Origin: DASUPK01 sp963747425
GTDB lineage: Bacteria; Actinomycetota; Thermoleophilia; Solirubrobacterales; 70-9
Direction of reading: 5' to 3'
NCBI GenBank assembly: GCA_963747425.1
Contig: CAVVFJ010000014.1
Span: 302,821 to 366,820 of the forward strand
Length of the DNA stretch: 64,000 nt
Made by a program: the position numbers and the translations under genes. Positions 1-8,402 of the stretch are shown piece by piece (the first letter of the stretch is position 1; each line of letters starts with the position of its first letter). The notes under the pieces are model-generated. The model saw only the letters and a program-made list of their open reading frames with translations. It did no database searches and had not been told where the DNA came from.

Positions 1-326
1 CGGCCTCCGTTCCGAGGGCGCTCGAGCCGATCGGCTCGGATACCCAGATCGTGCCGCTCGTCGTCGGCGAGGCCGATGACGCCATGGATCTCTGCGAGCG
101 GCTGCTCGAAGAGGGAATCTTCGCGCAGGCGATCCGCCCGCCGACCGTCGCGCCTGGGACATGTCGCCTCCGGCTCACCGTGATGGCGACCCACCGGGTC
201 GCCGACCTGCGCCGGGCGGCGAGGCTGATCGGCGCGGCCGCTCGGGAGCTCGGCCTCGCCTCCCGGACCGAGCCCGGCGCCACCTCGACCGGCCAGACGC
301 CGCCGGCGCTGCGCGAGGCGGCCTGA
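1..326 (+). CDS. bioF: 8-amino-7-oxononanoate synthase, C-terminal part
   Basis: This is the 3' end of a gene entering from the left edge; the first full codon is at base 3 and the stop is TGA at 324-326. BioF is a PLP enzyme that condenses pimeloyl thioester with alanine in the first step of biotin ring assembly. The visible part carries the conserved C-terminal run IVPLVVG, the AIRPPTVAPGT segment and RLRLTVMATH, which are typical of this family. The PLP lysine lies outside the window. bioD begins four bases after the stop, so the two are almost certainly co-transcribed. Confidence 0.88.
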   Translation, partial: ASVPRALEPIGSDTQIVPLVVGEADDAMDLCERLLEEGIFAQAIRPPTVAPGTCRLRLTVMATHRVADLRRAARLIGAAARELGLASRTEPGATSTGQTPPALREAA

Positions 327-329
327 TTG

Positions 330-1055
330 ATGCGCGGCCTGTTCGTCACCGGTACCGGGACGGAGGTCGGGAAGACCGTGGTGGCAGCCGCCATCGCCCA
401 CACCGCGCGGACGGCGGGCGAGCGAGTTTCCGTCTTCAAGCCCGCGGTCAGCGGCCTCGACGATCACCCGCTCGCCTCCGAGGTCTGGGAGAGCGCCTCG
501 GATCTTCCGGATCACGCCCTGCTCCGCTTGGCGGCGGGATCGAGGCAGGGCGACGAGCAGGTGGCTCCGTATCGATACGGGCCACCCGTTTCCCCCCATC
601 TCGCGGCCGAGCTCGCCGGCGAGCGGATCGATCCGGACCGGCTCCGGGGAGCGGCGCTCGCCGCGACCGAGGACACCGACCTGCTGGTCTGCGAGGGAGT
701 GGGCGGATTTCTGGTTCCGCTCACACCGGACTACCTGGTCCGAGACCTCGCCCGCGACCTGGCGCTGCCGGTGGTGATCGCCGCCTCACCCGGACTGGGG
801 ACGATCAATCACACGCTGCTGACGATCCAGGCAGTTCGAGAGGCGGGACTCGAGGCGGTCGCCGTCGTGATCACGCCGTGGCCTGCCGAGCCATCCCCGA
901 TGGAGCGGTCCAACCTGGAGACCATCGGCCGGCTCGCGTCCGTGGAGGTCGAGACGCTGCCGCACCTCGACCTCTCCAACCCGACCACCTGGCCGGCGCT
1001 CCACATCACGGTCGGCGCGCCGAGGGCGGCGAGCAGCCTCCGCGAAGCCGCCTAG
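330..1055 (+). CDS. bioD: Dethiobiotin synthetase
   Basis: BioD uses ATP and CO2 to close the ureido ring of dethiobiotin. The N-terminus has the P-loop GTGTEVGKT (residues about 7-15), followed by FKPAVSG and the VCEGVGGFLVPL motif near residue 120, all diagnostic of the family. The length of 241 residues is normal. An in-frame TTG at 327 precedes the ATG at 330; I chose the ATG because the protein then begins MRGLFVTGTGTEVGKT as in relatives. It follows bioF by three bases, and its stop shares the four bases CTAG with the opposed MFS gene. Confidence 0.93.
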   Translation: MRGLFVTGTGTEVGKTVVAAAIAHTARTAGERVSVFKPAVSGLDDHPLASEVWESASDLPDHALLRLAAGSRQGDEQVAPYRYGPPVSPHLAAELAGERIDPDRLRGAALAATEDTDLLVCEGVGGFLVPLTPDYLVRDLARDLALPVVIAASPGLGTINHTLLTIQAVREAGLEAVAVVITPWPAEPSPMERSNLETIGRLASVEVETLPHLDLSNPTTWPALHITVGAPRAASSLREAA

Positions 1056-2575
1056 CGGGCGCCGGCCGGGACGACGTCCTCGGCAACGGTCGCCTCAGGC
1101 ACCGCGGGAGCGCTCTCCTCGGACGCCTCCTTCGCGTCGACCCGCTTGGCGCGGGCGCCGCGTAGCAACGTCAGCGAGACGACCAGCCCGGCGACCACGA
1201 CGAATGCCGCCAACAGCATCGCGCTGCTCAGCGCGTCCACGAAGGTCGCGCGCGCCTGCTCGGGCGCGCTTGCCAGCTGCCCCGGGTTGAAGCCGCTGCC
1301 GAGCTGGGCCTGGAAGATCGCTCCGGTCGCCGCGACGCCCACCGAGGCGCCGATCATGCGCGACATCTGCAGGACGCCGGATGCGACGCCTGACTTCTGC
1401 ACGCTCACCGCGTTCATCGCGGCGGTCGACATCGGCGACATCACCAGGGCGATCCCAAGTCCCATCAGGACGAAGGGAACGATCAGCCCGGAGTAGGTGG
1501 TGGCGGTATCGATCCCGGCGAACATGAACATCGAGACGGCCAGCACGGCAAGCCCGGCGCTCATCGGAGTCGCGGGCCCAAGCCTGTCGGCGAGCCTGCC
1601 GGAGATCGGTGCGACGACGGCGATCACCACCGTGGTCGGCAGGAACCTGATCCCGGCCTCGAGCGCCCCGTAGCCGAGGATGTCCTGCATGTAGATCGCC
1701 ATGAAGAAGAAGGTGCCCATCATGGCGAAGGTGATGATGAAGGCGACCAGGTTGGAGCCGATGAACTGGCGCGTCTTGAAGAGCGCGAACTCGACCATCG
1801 GCGCCGAGACGCGGAGCTCGATCGCGACGAAGATCGCCAGGCCGATCACCCCTCCGGCCAGGAGCGAGAGGATCGAGGTGGAGGTCCAGCCCCAGCTGTT
1901 GCCCTCGATCAGGGCCAGCACGATCGCCGTCAGGCTGGCGGTCAGGGCGAACACACCTGGGTAGTCCACCCGCCGGTCGATGGTCTCGTCGCGCGACTCG
2001 CGCACCGCGAAGATCGTGGCGGCGATGGCGCCGGCGGCGACGGGAAGGTTGATGAAGAAGATCGCGCGCCAGCTGACGTACTCCGTCAGCGCGCCTCCGA
2101 CCACGGGCCCGATCGAGAGAGCCAAGGCGGAGACGCCCGCCCAGATGCCGATCGCCCTACCGCGCTCGGCGGCCGGGAACGTGTTGGTGATGATCGAGAG
2201 GGTCGCCGGCATCATCAGCGCGGCTCCGATGCCCTGAATCGCGCGGCTGCCGATCAGCATCGCCGGGTCCTGCGCGATCCCGGCCGTCGCGGAGGTGACC
2301 GCAAAGATGGTCACGCCGGCCATGAACATCAGCCTGCGGCCGAAGATGTCGCCGAGGCGGCCACCGGTGGCGATCAGAACGGCGAAGGTCAGTGTGTAGC
2401 CGTTGATGACCCACTCCAGGGCGGAGATCTGCGCATGCAGGTCGCGCTGGATCGACGGCAGGGCGACGTTCACGACGGTGTTGTCGAGCATCACCATGAA
2501 CAACGCGAAGCACATCGCGCCGAGCGTCCACCACTTGCGGTTGTCGTCCGTGATCAGGTGCCGGTAACGGGTCAT
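1052..2575 (-). CDS. MFS drug exporter, DHA2 (EmrB/QacA) family
   Basis: This is a 507-residue polytopic inner-membrane protein with about 14 hydrophobic segments, which is the DHA2 size. The DHA2 signature region reads LDNTVVNVALPSIQRDL (residues about 31-47), followed by GGRLGDIFGRR, the motif-A loop. Family members are proton-driven exporters of drugs or other amphiphiles; the substrate cannot be read from sequence. The start ATG overlaps the stop of the upstream MarR gene by four bases (ATGA), so it is translationally coupled to a probable repressor. This pair sits inside a biotin gene cluster and is opposed to it. Confidence 0.92.
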   Translation of the reverse strand: MTRYRHLITDDNRKWWTLGAMCFALFMVMLDNTVVNVALPSIQRDLHAQISALEWVINGYTLTFAVLIATGGRLGDIFGRRLMFMAGVTIFAVTSATAGIAQDPAMLIGSRAIQGIGAALMMPATLSIITNTFPAAERGRAIGIWAGVSALALSIGPVVGGALTEYVSWRAIFFINLPVAAGAIAATIFAVRESRDETIDRRVDYPGVFALTASLTAIVLALIEGNSWGWTSTSILSLLAGGVIGLAIFVAIELRVSAPMVEFALFKTRQFIGSNLVAFIITFAMMGTFFFMAIYMQDILGYGALEAGIRFLPTTVVIAVVAPISGRLADRLGPATPMSAGLAVLAVSMFMFAGIDTATTYSGLIVPFVLMGLGIALVMSPMSTAAMNAVSVQKSGVASGVLQMSRMIGASVGVAATGAIFQAQLGSGFNPGQLASAPEQARATFVDALSSAMLLAAFVVVAGLVVSLTLLRGARAKRVDAKEASEESAPAVPEATVAEDVVPAGAR

Positions 2576-3081
2576 CGGCTGACCCTCCTCTCGTTCGTCT
2601 CGTAGATCGCCGCAATCTCGGGGCGCTCCAGGAGCGCGTCGAGGGCCGCCTCAAGCTTTTTTCTCTCACCGGGCTCGAGCGAGCCGGTGAAGTCCTCGAG
2701 GGTCGCGAGGCGCGCCGAGATGATCCGGTCGGCCAGGCGGTGTCCCTTCGCGGTCAGCGTCAGCCGCCTCACGCGGCGGTCATTCTCATCCTCGATCCGA
2801 GTGGCGAGCTTCTTCCGCACCAGCCCATCGGCGGCGCGGCTCGCGGATGCGACGGAGATGCCGAGCTCGTCGGAGAGGGCGGTGACCGTGCGCTCGTCCT
2901 GGTCTGGCGTCACCAGCTCGACCAGCACCTTCATCTGGGCGAAGGTGAGGCCGCTCTCGTCGATCACCCGGAAAACCTCGTTGCCCCGCGGGCCCATGCA
3001 GCGAACGACCAGGGCGCTCAGCTTGAGGGCCAGGTCGTCTCGAGTGGTAGATGTCGTTCGGTTTCTTGTCGCTGCTTCCAC
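2572..3081 (-). CDS. MarR-family transcriptional regulator
   Basis: This 169-residue winged-helix regulator has a recognition region around LSDELGISVASASRAADGLV and a wing with DENDRRVRRLTLTAKG, the classic MarR DxRxxR-LT-G pattern. It is upstream of and overlaps the MFS exporter, so ligand-relieved repression of that exporter is the likely role. The frame stays open far upstream, so the start is a judgement: GTG at 3081 is the first usable start before the conserved region. It has no Shine-Dalgarno sequence, but a TAACCT hexamer lies 8 bases before it, which suits a leaderless message. A perfect inverted repeat overlaps that hexamer. Confidence 0.85.
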   Translation of the reverse strand: MEAATRNRTTSTTRDDLALKLSALVVRCMGPRGNEVFRVIDESGLTFAQMKVLVELVTPDQDERTVTALSDELGISVASASRAADGLVRKKLATRIEDENDRRVRRLTLTAKGHRLADRIISARLATLEDFTGSLEPGERKKLEAALDALLERPEIAAIYETNERRVSR

Positions 3082-3086
3082 TAAAG

Positions 3087-3112
3087 AAAAGGTTACACGC
3101 TTGCAACCTTTT
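3087..3112. promoter_or_regulatory. Inverted-repeat operator over the marR promoter
   Basis: Perfect 8-base arms AAAAGGTT and AACCTTTT are separated by 10 bases. On the minus strand the repeat covers a -10 candidate TAACCT (3090-3095), with TTGAGA at -35 (3112-3117) and a 16-base spacer, ending 8 bases before the marR GTG. The placement suggests autorepression by MarR. It also lies 84 bases ahead of bioA on the other strand, so an effect on bioA or a biotin-related regulator cannot be excluded. Confidence 0.6.
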
Positions 3113-3195
3113 CTCAACCGCAACGACCTGTGACATGGATCACACTGGATCCAGGCAGGTCCATCCGGTGGCGGAAATATGTTGGCCAAGGACGA

Positions 3196-4530
3196 ATGCA
3201 GAAGGCTGCCCGGCTCGATCACCAGCACGTATGGCACCCGTTCACTCAGCAGCGCGACTGGGTGGAAGACGAGCCGTTGATGATCGAGGCCGCGGAGGGG
3301 ACCGAGCTGATCGACTCGGACGGGAACCGCTATCTCGACGGCGTCTCGTCCCTCTGGTGCAACGTCCACGGCCATCGCCATCCGGCGATCGACGAGGCGG
3401 TCCGCGACCAGCTCGATCGCGTCGCCCACTCGACGATGCTCGGCCTCTCTCACCCAGGTGCGTCGGAGCTGGCCGGGCGCCTGGTCGAGATCGCGCCGCC
3501 GGGGCTCAACCGCGTCTTCTACTCGGACTCCGGATCGACCGCCGTGGAGGTCGCCCTGAAGATGGCCTTCCAGTACTGGCAGCACCGCGGCGGACAGCAC
3601 GTCAGGAAGACGTCGTTCATCTGCCTGGAGGAGGCCTACCACGGGGACACGATCGGCTCGGTCTCCGTCGGCGGCATGCCGCTCTTCCACTCCACCTTCG
3701 GGCCTCTCCTCTTCGATGCGCATCGGGCGAAGCCGGGCGACATCGACGACATGGCCCGGCTGCTGGCGATGCGCGAGGAGGAGGTCGCCGCGGTGGTGCT
3801 CGAGCCGCTCGTCCAGGGGGCGGCCGGGATGCTCACCCACCCGCCCGGCTATCTGAGCGCGGTCAGGCGCCTGTGCGACCGGCACGGAGTGCTGCTGATC
3901 TGCGACGAGGTGGCGACCGGGTTCGGTCGCACGGGGACGATGTTCGCCTGCGAGCAGGAGGGCGTCTCGCCCGACCTCCTCTGTGTGGCCAAGGGCCTGA
4001 CCGGCGGCTACATGCCCCTGGCCGCGACGCTCGCCACCGAGCGGATCTACGAGGCCTTCCTCGGGGCGCATTCGGAGTTGAAGACCTTCTTCCACGGCCA
4101 CACCTACACGGGCAACCCGCTCGCCTGCGCGGCGGCGATCGCCTCGCTCGAGGTCTTCCAGCGGGAGCGGACGCTGGTACGGCTGCAGCCCAAGATCCGG
4201 CTGCTGTCCGGGTGGCTCGCGCAGGTCGAGAGGATGCGCGAGGTGCACGAGGTGCGCCAGCGCGGCCTGATGGTCGGCATCGACCTCGGCGAGCACGACC
4301 CGGAGCTGCGGCTCGGCCACCGAGTGGTGCTCGAGGCCCGCCGGCGCGGCGTCATCGTCCGGCCGCTCGGCAACGTGATCGTGATGATGCCGCCGCTCGC
4401 CATCTCCAAGCAGGACCTGCGGCGCCTCGTCGGCGTCGTCGCCAAGTCGATCCGCGCCGCCTACCCGGTCGCCGAGCTCGACTCAGGCGCCAAGGGCCGC
4501 CTGGACGCCGCGCTGCTCGAAGCGGCCTGA
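3196..4530 (+). CDS. bioA: Adenosylmethionine-8-amino-7-oxononanoate aminotransferase
   Basis: BioA is a PLP enzyme that transfers the amino group of S-adenosylmethionine to make 7,8-diaminopelargonate. It is recognised by HVWHPFTQQ near the N-terminus, DGVSSLWCNVHGHRHP, the substrate region AYHGDTIGS, ICDEVATGFGRTG and the PLP lysine in VAKGLTGGYMPLA. Its 444 residues are normal. ATG 3196 was chosen over an upstream GTG/ATG extension because conserved sequence begins a few residues later and AAGG stands just ahead. It should act between BioF and BioD, but is separated from them by the opposed MFS-marR pair. bioB is not in the window. Confidence 0.93.
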   Translation: MQKAARLDHQHVWHPFTQQRDWVEDEPLMIEAAEGTELIDSDGNRYLDGVSSLWCNVHGHRHPAIDEAVRDQLDRVAHSTMLGLSHPGASELAGRLVEIAPPGLNRVFYSDSGSTAVEVALKMAFQYWQHRGGQHVRKTSFICLEEAYHGDTIGSVSVGGMPLFHSTFGPLLFDAHRAKPGDIDDMARLLAMREEEVAAVVLEPLVQGAAGMLTHPPGYLSAVRRLCDRHGVLLICDEVATGFGRTGTMFACEQEGVSPDLLCVAKGLTGGYMPLAATLATERIYEAFLGAHSELKTFFHGHTYTGNPLACAAAIASLEVFQRERTLVRLQPKIRLLSGWLAQVERMREVHEVRQRGLMVGIDLGEHDPELRLGHRVVLEARRRGVIVRPLGNVIVMMPPLAISKQDLRRLVGVVAKSIRAAYPVAELDSGAKGRLDAALLEAA

Positions 4531-4557
4531 CCCGGTCGCCCCCCGCGGCGCCGCCGA

Positions 4558-4743
4558 CTACTCCTCGTAAGGCTCGAAGTCCGCTTTGCGGGCCCCGCAG
4601 ACCGGGCAGAACCAGTCGTCGGGGATGTCGTCGAACGAGGTCCCGGGCGGTACCCCGCCGTCGGGATCGCCCTCGTCCGGGTCGTAGATGAATCCGCACG
4701 AGGTGCAGATATAGAGCTGCTTGGTGGTGGTCTCGGCTGGCAT
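4558..4743 (-). CDS. Rubredoxin
   Basis: This 61-residue iron protein carries one Fe on four cysteines: CTSCG near residue 13 and CPVCGA near residue 46. The intervening Y-DP-GDPDGGVPPGT-F-D-P-DW pattern is that of rubredoxin. It is a cytosolic one-electron carrier, in actinobacteria often serving alkane or fatty-acid hydroxylases, although no such partner is adjacent. A TAGGCT hexamer 9 bases before the ATG suggests a leaderless transcript. It is divergent from the Nudix gene. Confidence 0.93.
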   Translation of the reverse strand: MPAETTTKQLYICTSCGFIYDPDEGDPDGGVPPGTSFDDIPDDWFCPVCGARKADFEPYEE

Positions 4744-4783
4744 TGGGCCGCCAGCCTAGCGAAGACGTCTACGCTGGCCGCCG

Positions 4784-5371
4784 GTGGAACCCGCGGTCCC
4801 CCGTCCGGCGGCAACTGTGATCCTCCTGCGGCGCGGTGGCAAGCACGCCGAGCGGGGCCTCGAGATCCTGCTGGTGCAGCGCAATCCCGAGGCGCGCTTC
4901 ATGCCGGGCGTCTGGGTCTTCCCGGGCGGCGCCGTCGATTCACAGGACGGCGATGGTGAGGCGGCGCATCGCACCGCGGCCGCGAGGGAGCTTGCGGAGG
5001 AGGCGGGGATCGAGGTGGATGCCGGTGAGCTGGTCGCGTATTCGCGCTGGATCACGCCCAGGGTGGCGCCGATTCGATTCGACACCCGCTTCTACCTGGC
5101 CCTCGCTCCGGCGCACTCGCCGCCTCAGCCGGACGGCTCTGAGACCGTGGACGCCGGCTGGTTCGGCCCGCAGGACGCGCTCGACATGCACCACGCGGGC
5201 GAGCTCCCCCTCGTCTTCCCCACCATCAAGCACCTCGAGTCGCTGGTCGGGTTCGCCAACGCCGCCGAGGCGCTGGAGGCCGCCAAGCACCGCGAGGTGA
5301 AGACGGTCGAGCCGCGCGTCGAGGGTGAGGGCGACGAGCAGCGGATCGTGCTGCCGGACGAGCTTCCTTAG
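4784..5371 (+). CDS. Nudix hydrolase
   Basis: This 195-residue protein has a Nudix box beginning WVFPGGAVD and ending AARELAEEAG, with a short insertion between the GG and REL halves as in the CoA/NUDT-like subfamily. Nudix enzymes cleave nucleoside diphosphates linked to another moiety, with Mg2+ bound by the REXXEE glutamates; the substrate is unknown here. The GTG start at 4784 has no ribosome binding site, but TACGCT lies at 4770-4775, 8 bases upstream, so a leaderless message is likely. It ends flush against the stop of the next, opposed gene. Confidence 0.87.
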   Translation: MEPAVPRPAATVILLRRGGKHAERGLEILLVQRNPEARFMPGVWVFPGGAVDSQDGDGEAAHRTAAARELAEEAGIEVDAGELVAYSRWITPRVAPIRFDTRFYLALAPAHSPPQPDGSETVDAGWFGPQDALDMHHAGELPLVFPTIKHLESLVGFANAAEALEAAKHREVKTVEPRVEGEGDEQRIVLPDELP

Positions 5372-5806
5372 TTACGCAGGATGCCGTCGCGTGGGCGGCG
5401 CGGGCAGGCCCCTGCGCTGCATTGCGCCCCCCCGGATCCGTCCGCCGAGTGCGCCAAGGAGCATCCCGATGATCGCCGTGAAGACGATCAGGATCGGCGC
5501 GAAGCCGGGCAACTCGACCTTGGCGTCGGTGCCCGCGATCGCGTGCGCGAGCAGCAGGCCGGTCCCATAGAGCGTTCCGCCCACCAGACCGCGGTCGGCA
5601 CCATCCCAGCCGTCCGCGTGCTCGAAGCCGGCCAGGATGCCGCCGACGAAGGCGATCAGGCCGACCGCCCAGTACGCCGCGGAAGATACGCCGAGTAGGA
5701 CTCCGGCCAGCGCCCCCAACGCGGTCGGGACCACCAGGCCGAGGACGATCTGCGTCGAGCGCGGCCGCTCCCGGAAGAGCGGGGAACTCTGCATCCATCT
5801 ATCCAT
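5372..5806 (-). CDS. Small multi-pass membrane protein of unknown function
   Basis: The protein has 144 residues and about four hydrophobic segments: IVLGLVVPTALGALAGVLLG, YWAVGLIAFVGGILAG, GLVGGTLYGTGLLLAHAI and FAPILIVFTAIIGMLLGALGG. The ends are polar and basic. I do not recognise a family beyond a general integral membrane protein. ATG 5806 was preferred over GTG 5815 because a GAGAGAGG ribosome binding site then sits 8 bases away. A strong hairpin lies just upstream, between this gene and the plus-strand MCE copy. Confidence 0.7.
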   Translation of the reverse strand: MDRWMQSSPLFRERPRSTQIVLGLVVPTALGALAGVLLGVSSAAYWAVGLIAFVGGILAGFEHADGWDGADRGLVGGTLYGTGLLLAHAIAGTDAKVELPGFAPILIVFTAIIGMLLGALGGRIRGGAMQRRGLPAPPTRRHPA

Positions 5807-5825
5807 CGCCGCCACCTCTCTCTCC

Positions 5826-5848
5826 GCCCACCGGCACCCCCGGTGGGC
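5826..5848. promoter_or_regulatory. Strong hairpin between divergent genes
   Basis: Arms GCCCACCGG and CCGGTGGGC are perfect complements, with a 5-base loop CACCC. The hairpin lies upstream of both flanking genes and has no T-run on either side, so it is not a typical terminator. It could be an operator or a 5' UTR element of the membrane protein gene. Function is unknown. Confidence 0.4.
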
Positions 5849-5942
5849 GCGGGCGACCGTATCAGAGGCGATGTGAGATGAATCACAGAAAGGGGCTTGT
5901 CCGGCGCCGTGCCGAAAGCCGGTTCATAGGATCGGAATACGG

Positions 5943-7398
5943 ATGGAGGCGCACTCGCCGGGGGCGGACGGGGCCCCTGAGGAGGACAGGCGGCAACGGC
6001 TTCGCAGAGGCGCGGCGTTGTCGACCATCGCCCTCGCGGCCCTGATCGTGCTCTACGTCCTCCTCTTCGGAGGAGGGAGCGGCTACACCGTCACCGCCTC
6101 CTTCCAGAACGCCTCCCAGCTGGTCACCGGCAACAACGTCACCGTCGCCGGCGTCCCGGTCGGCTCCGTCAAGCAGATCTCCCTCTCCGACGACGGCCAG
6201 GCCCTGGTCAAGCTGGAGATCTCGGACTCCGCCTACGCCCCGCTGCCGGCCGGCACCCACGCCACGGTCCGCTCCCAGTCGCTCTCGGGGATCGCCAACC
6301 GCTACGTCGACCTCGCCCTGCCTACAAACGACACCTCCCGGCGGATCTCCTCGGGCGGCGAGATCACCCAGGCCGACACCACCTCCGAGGTCGACCTCGA
6401 CCAGCTCTTCAACACCCTCGATAAGCCGACTGTTAGCCACCTCCAGCAGGTGATCCGGGGCTTCGCCCGCGCCTACGACGGGGTGGGCGCCAAGGCCAAC
6501 CGCGGCTTTCACTACCTGAACCCCTTCCTCTCCACCTCGCGGCGGGTCTTCGCAGAGCTCAACTCAGACCAGGCGAACCTCTCCGGCCTGGTGGTCGACG
6601 GCGCCTCGCTGATGGACACCCTCGATCAGAAGAGCCCCGAGATCTCCTCCCTGGTCTGCGAACCTCGACGGGATGCTCGGCACGATCGGGGACGAGCAGT
6701 CCTCGCTCGCCTCCGCGGTCTCACAGCTGCCCGACTTCATGCGCCAGTTCAACACCACCGCGGTCAACCTCCGCGCCGCCCTCGACGACGTCCAGCCGCT
6801 CATCGACGCCACCCGCCCGGTCGCTCGCAAGCTCCAGCCCTTCGCCAAGCGCCTTCGGGGCTTCGCCCGCGGCGCGGTCCCCACCGTCAAGGGCCTGAAC
6901 GGGGTGATCAACTCGCCGGGGCAGAACAACGACCTGATCGAGCTCACCCGCCTGCAGGACCCGCTGGCTCGGATCGGGGTCGGCCCGGTCGATCGCAACG
7001 GCTCCTCCCGCCCCGGCGCCCTGCCGGCCTCCGCCGACTCCCTGAAGAACTCGCTGCCCCAGCTCTCCATGCTCAGGTCCTACAGCCCGGAGCTGACCGG
7101 CTGGTTCGATGACTTTGCCAACTCGGGAAAGGCCGACGCTTTCGGCGGCATCGGGCGGATCGCAGTGGGCGCAAACATGTTCACCGCCGGGCCGCCCGGA
7201 ACGCCGTGCCCCAGCCAGCTGGAGGTGCTCGCCGGGGGAGTCTGCTCCGTGCTCGACCCGGCGCAGCTCCTCGCCTCCCTGGGCATCAAGGACCTGCGGC
7301 GCTGTCCCGGCGCCAACGAGCGCGGTCTCTCCGAGGATCAGCTCACCCAGGGCGGCACGATCGACTGCGATCCCAGCCAGGTTCCGCTCGGGCCGTAG
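5943..7398 (+). pseudogene. Orphan MCE-family gene, disrupted by a single-base frameshift
   Basis: The first 238 or so codons encode an N-terminal membrane anchor (ALIVLYVLLFGGGSG), then the MCE domain (TVTASFQNASQLVTGNNVTV, GVPVGSVKQI). One extra G near 6658 (GTCTGCGAAC against GTCTCGAAC in the intact copy at 17732-19162) throws the frame. The correct frame resumes immediately and runs to TAG at 7396-7398. The middle 1.03 kb is almost identical to the intact copy, while the first 45 residues and part of the C-terminal region differ, a mosaic pattern expected of gene conversion. The lesion could be real or a sequencing error in a repeated region. Confidence 0.85.
6083..7115 (+). repeat. 1.03-kb inverted repeat, copy A
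   Basis: This block matches, in opposite orientation, 18033-19064. I compared several 60-base stretches by eye and found identity except for a G/A difference (Arg/Gln codon near 6340), a G/C difference near 6653 and one inserted G near 6658. The lengths, 1033 and 1032 bases, agree with a single insertion. Identity stops abruptly at both ends, inside the coding sequence, so it is not a whole-gene duplication boundary. Confidence 0.9.
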
Positions 7399-7418
7399 TC
7401 GCGTAAGAATTGCGCTCG

Positions 7419-8372
7419 ATGACCAGCACTCTTCCTCCCGAGGTCCGTGACGCGTTCGAGGGCTTCATCACCTGCGAGCTGACGACCGTCGACGCCGCCA
7501 AGCAGCCGATCACGTGGCCGGTCACGCCGTACTACGACCAGGGAGGGCCGACAATCGACGTGACGACGGGGCTGGGCTATCCGAAGAAGGCCGACGACGC
7601 CCAGGCCCACCCGAGCGTCTCGCTGCTCTTCTCGGATCCGACCGGATCGGGGATCGACAGCGGCCTGCGGGTGCTCGTCCAGGGCACCGCCACGATCGAC
7701 GACGAGGATCTGAAGGCGAACGCCGAGCGCTACATGCGCGAGTCAGGCGAGAAGCTGCCGGCGACGAAGAAGATGAACCCGCCGAAGCCCCTCCGCGGGA
7801 TGTTCAACTGGTACTACGCGCGCCTCTACATCAAGGTGAGGCCCGAGCGAGTCTTCGTCTGGCCGCAGGGAAATCTGGCCGAGGAGCCGACCGTCCACGA
7901 CGCGCACCTCGAGGAGGTGCGCTCGGGACACGTCGAGGAGCCGCCCGAGAGCCACGGGGAGGCGCCAAAGGGACCGCCGGCCTGGGACCGGCGGATGGAG
8001 TTCCTGGCGGCCCACGACACCGGCGTGCTCAGCTGGATGGCTCCGGATGGATTCCCGATCGCCGTCCGCGTCCCGTTCACCGCCGACCCGGAGGGCAAGA
8101 CGATCTCGATCGATGCTGAGCCGTCCGGGCTGCCGCTGCTCGAGGGTCGCGCCTGCCTGACGGTGCACAGGCACGCGCCGGACTTCACCTGGCAGCGCAA
8201 CATGCAGGTCCGCGGCAACCTCGCCCGCTCCGGCGAGGGCTGGCGCCTGGTGCCGCGCAGGATCGTCGGCGGCTTCGAGCTGCCCGAGGGTCGCCTCACC
8301 CGCTTCCGGGACTTCATCAAGAAGGGGCCGGGCTTCTACCGGACCTATCGCCGCCGCCTGCGCGAACGTTAG
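7419..8372 (+). CDS. Pyridoxamine 5'-phosphate oxidase-like (FMN split-barrel) protein
   Basis: The 317-residue protein seems to contain two related split-barrel halves. The first runs from about residue 8 to 150 (FITCELTTVD, HPSVSLLFSDPTG, VLVQGTATI). The second runs from about 190 to 317 (LAAHDTGVLSWMAPDGFPIAVRVPF, ACLTVHRHAPDF, MQVRGNL). Such proteins bind FMN, F420 or haem; the cofactor and substrate are not evident. ATG 7419 was chosen over TTG 7410. It begins 20 bases after the disrupted MCE gene on the same strand. Confidence 0.7.
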   Translation: MTSTLPPEVRDAFEGFITCELTTVDAAKQPITWPVTPYYDQGGPTIDVTTGLGYPKKADDAQAHPSVSLLFSDPTGSGIDSGLRVLVQGTATIDDEDLKANAERYMRESGEKLPATKKMNPPKPLRGMFNWYYARLYIKVRPERVFVWPQGNLAEEPTVHDAHLEEVRSGHVEEPPESHGEAPKGPPAWDRRMEFLAAHDTGVLSWMAPDGFPIAVRVPFTADPEGKTISIDAEPSGLPLLEGRACLTVHRHAPDFTWQRNMQVRGNLARSGEGWRLVPRRIVGGFELPEGRLTRFRDFIKKGPGFYRTYRRRLRER

Positions 8373-8400
8373 GCGAGGGTGCGCCGCGAGGCGCAACCCG
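8373..8400 (+). ncRNA. GNRA-tetraloop hairpin element, copy 1
   Basis: This 28-base element starts directly after the stop of the FMN split-barrel gene. As RNA it folds into GGGU, GCGCC, tetraloop GCGA, GGCGC, a bulged A and ACCC, a 9-bp stem with one bulge. A copy at 28194-28221 differs at four positions: two form a compensatory G-C to U-A pair and two are within the loop, which stays GNRA. Similar context (GTTA before, an ATG a few bases after) extends the likeness. No U-run follows, so it is not a standard terminator. Confidence 0.55.
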
Positions 8401-8402
8401 AT

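Noticed and set aside
161..1165. Long plus-strand reading frame across bioF-bioD
   Set aside because: It is an Arg/Gly/Pro-rich shadow of bioD in another frame; the real frame has strong family motifs.
6083..7115. Duplicated block as an insertion sequence or transposon
   Set aside because: It is entirely MCE coding sequence with no transposase, terminal repeats or target duplication.
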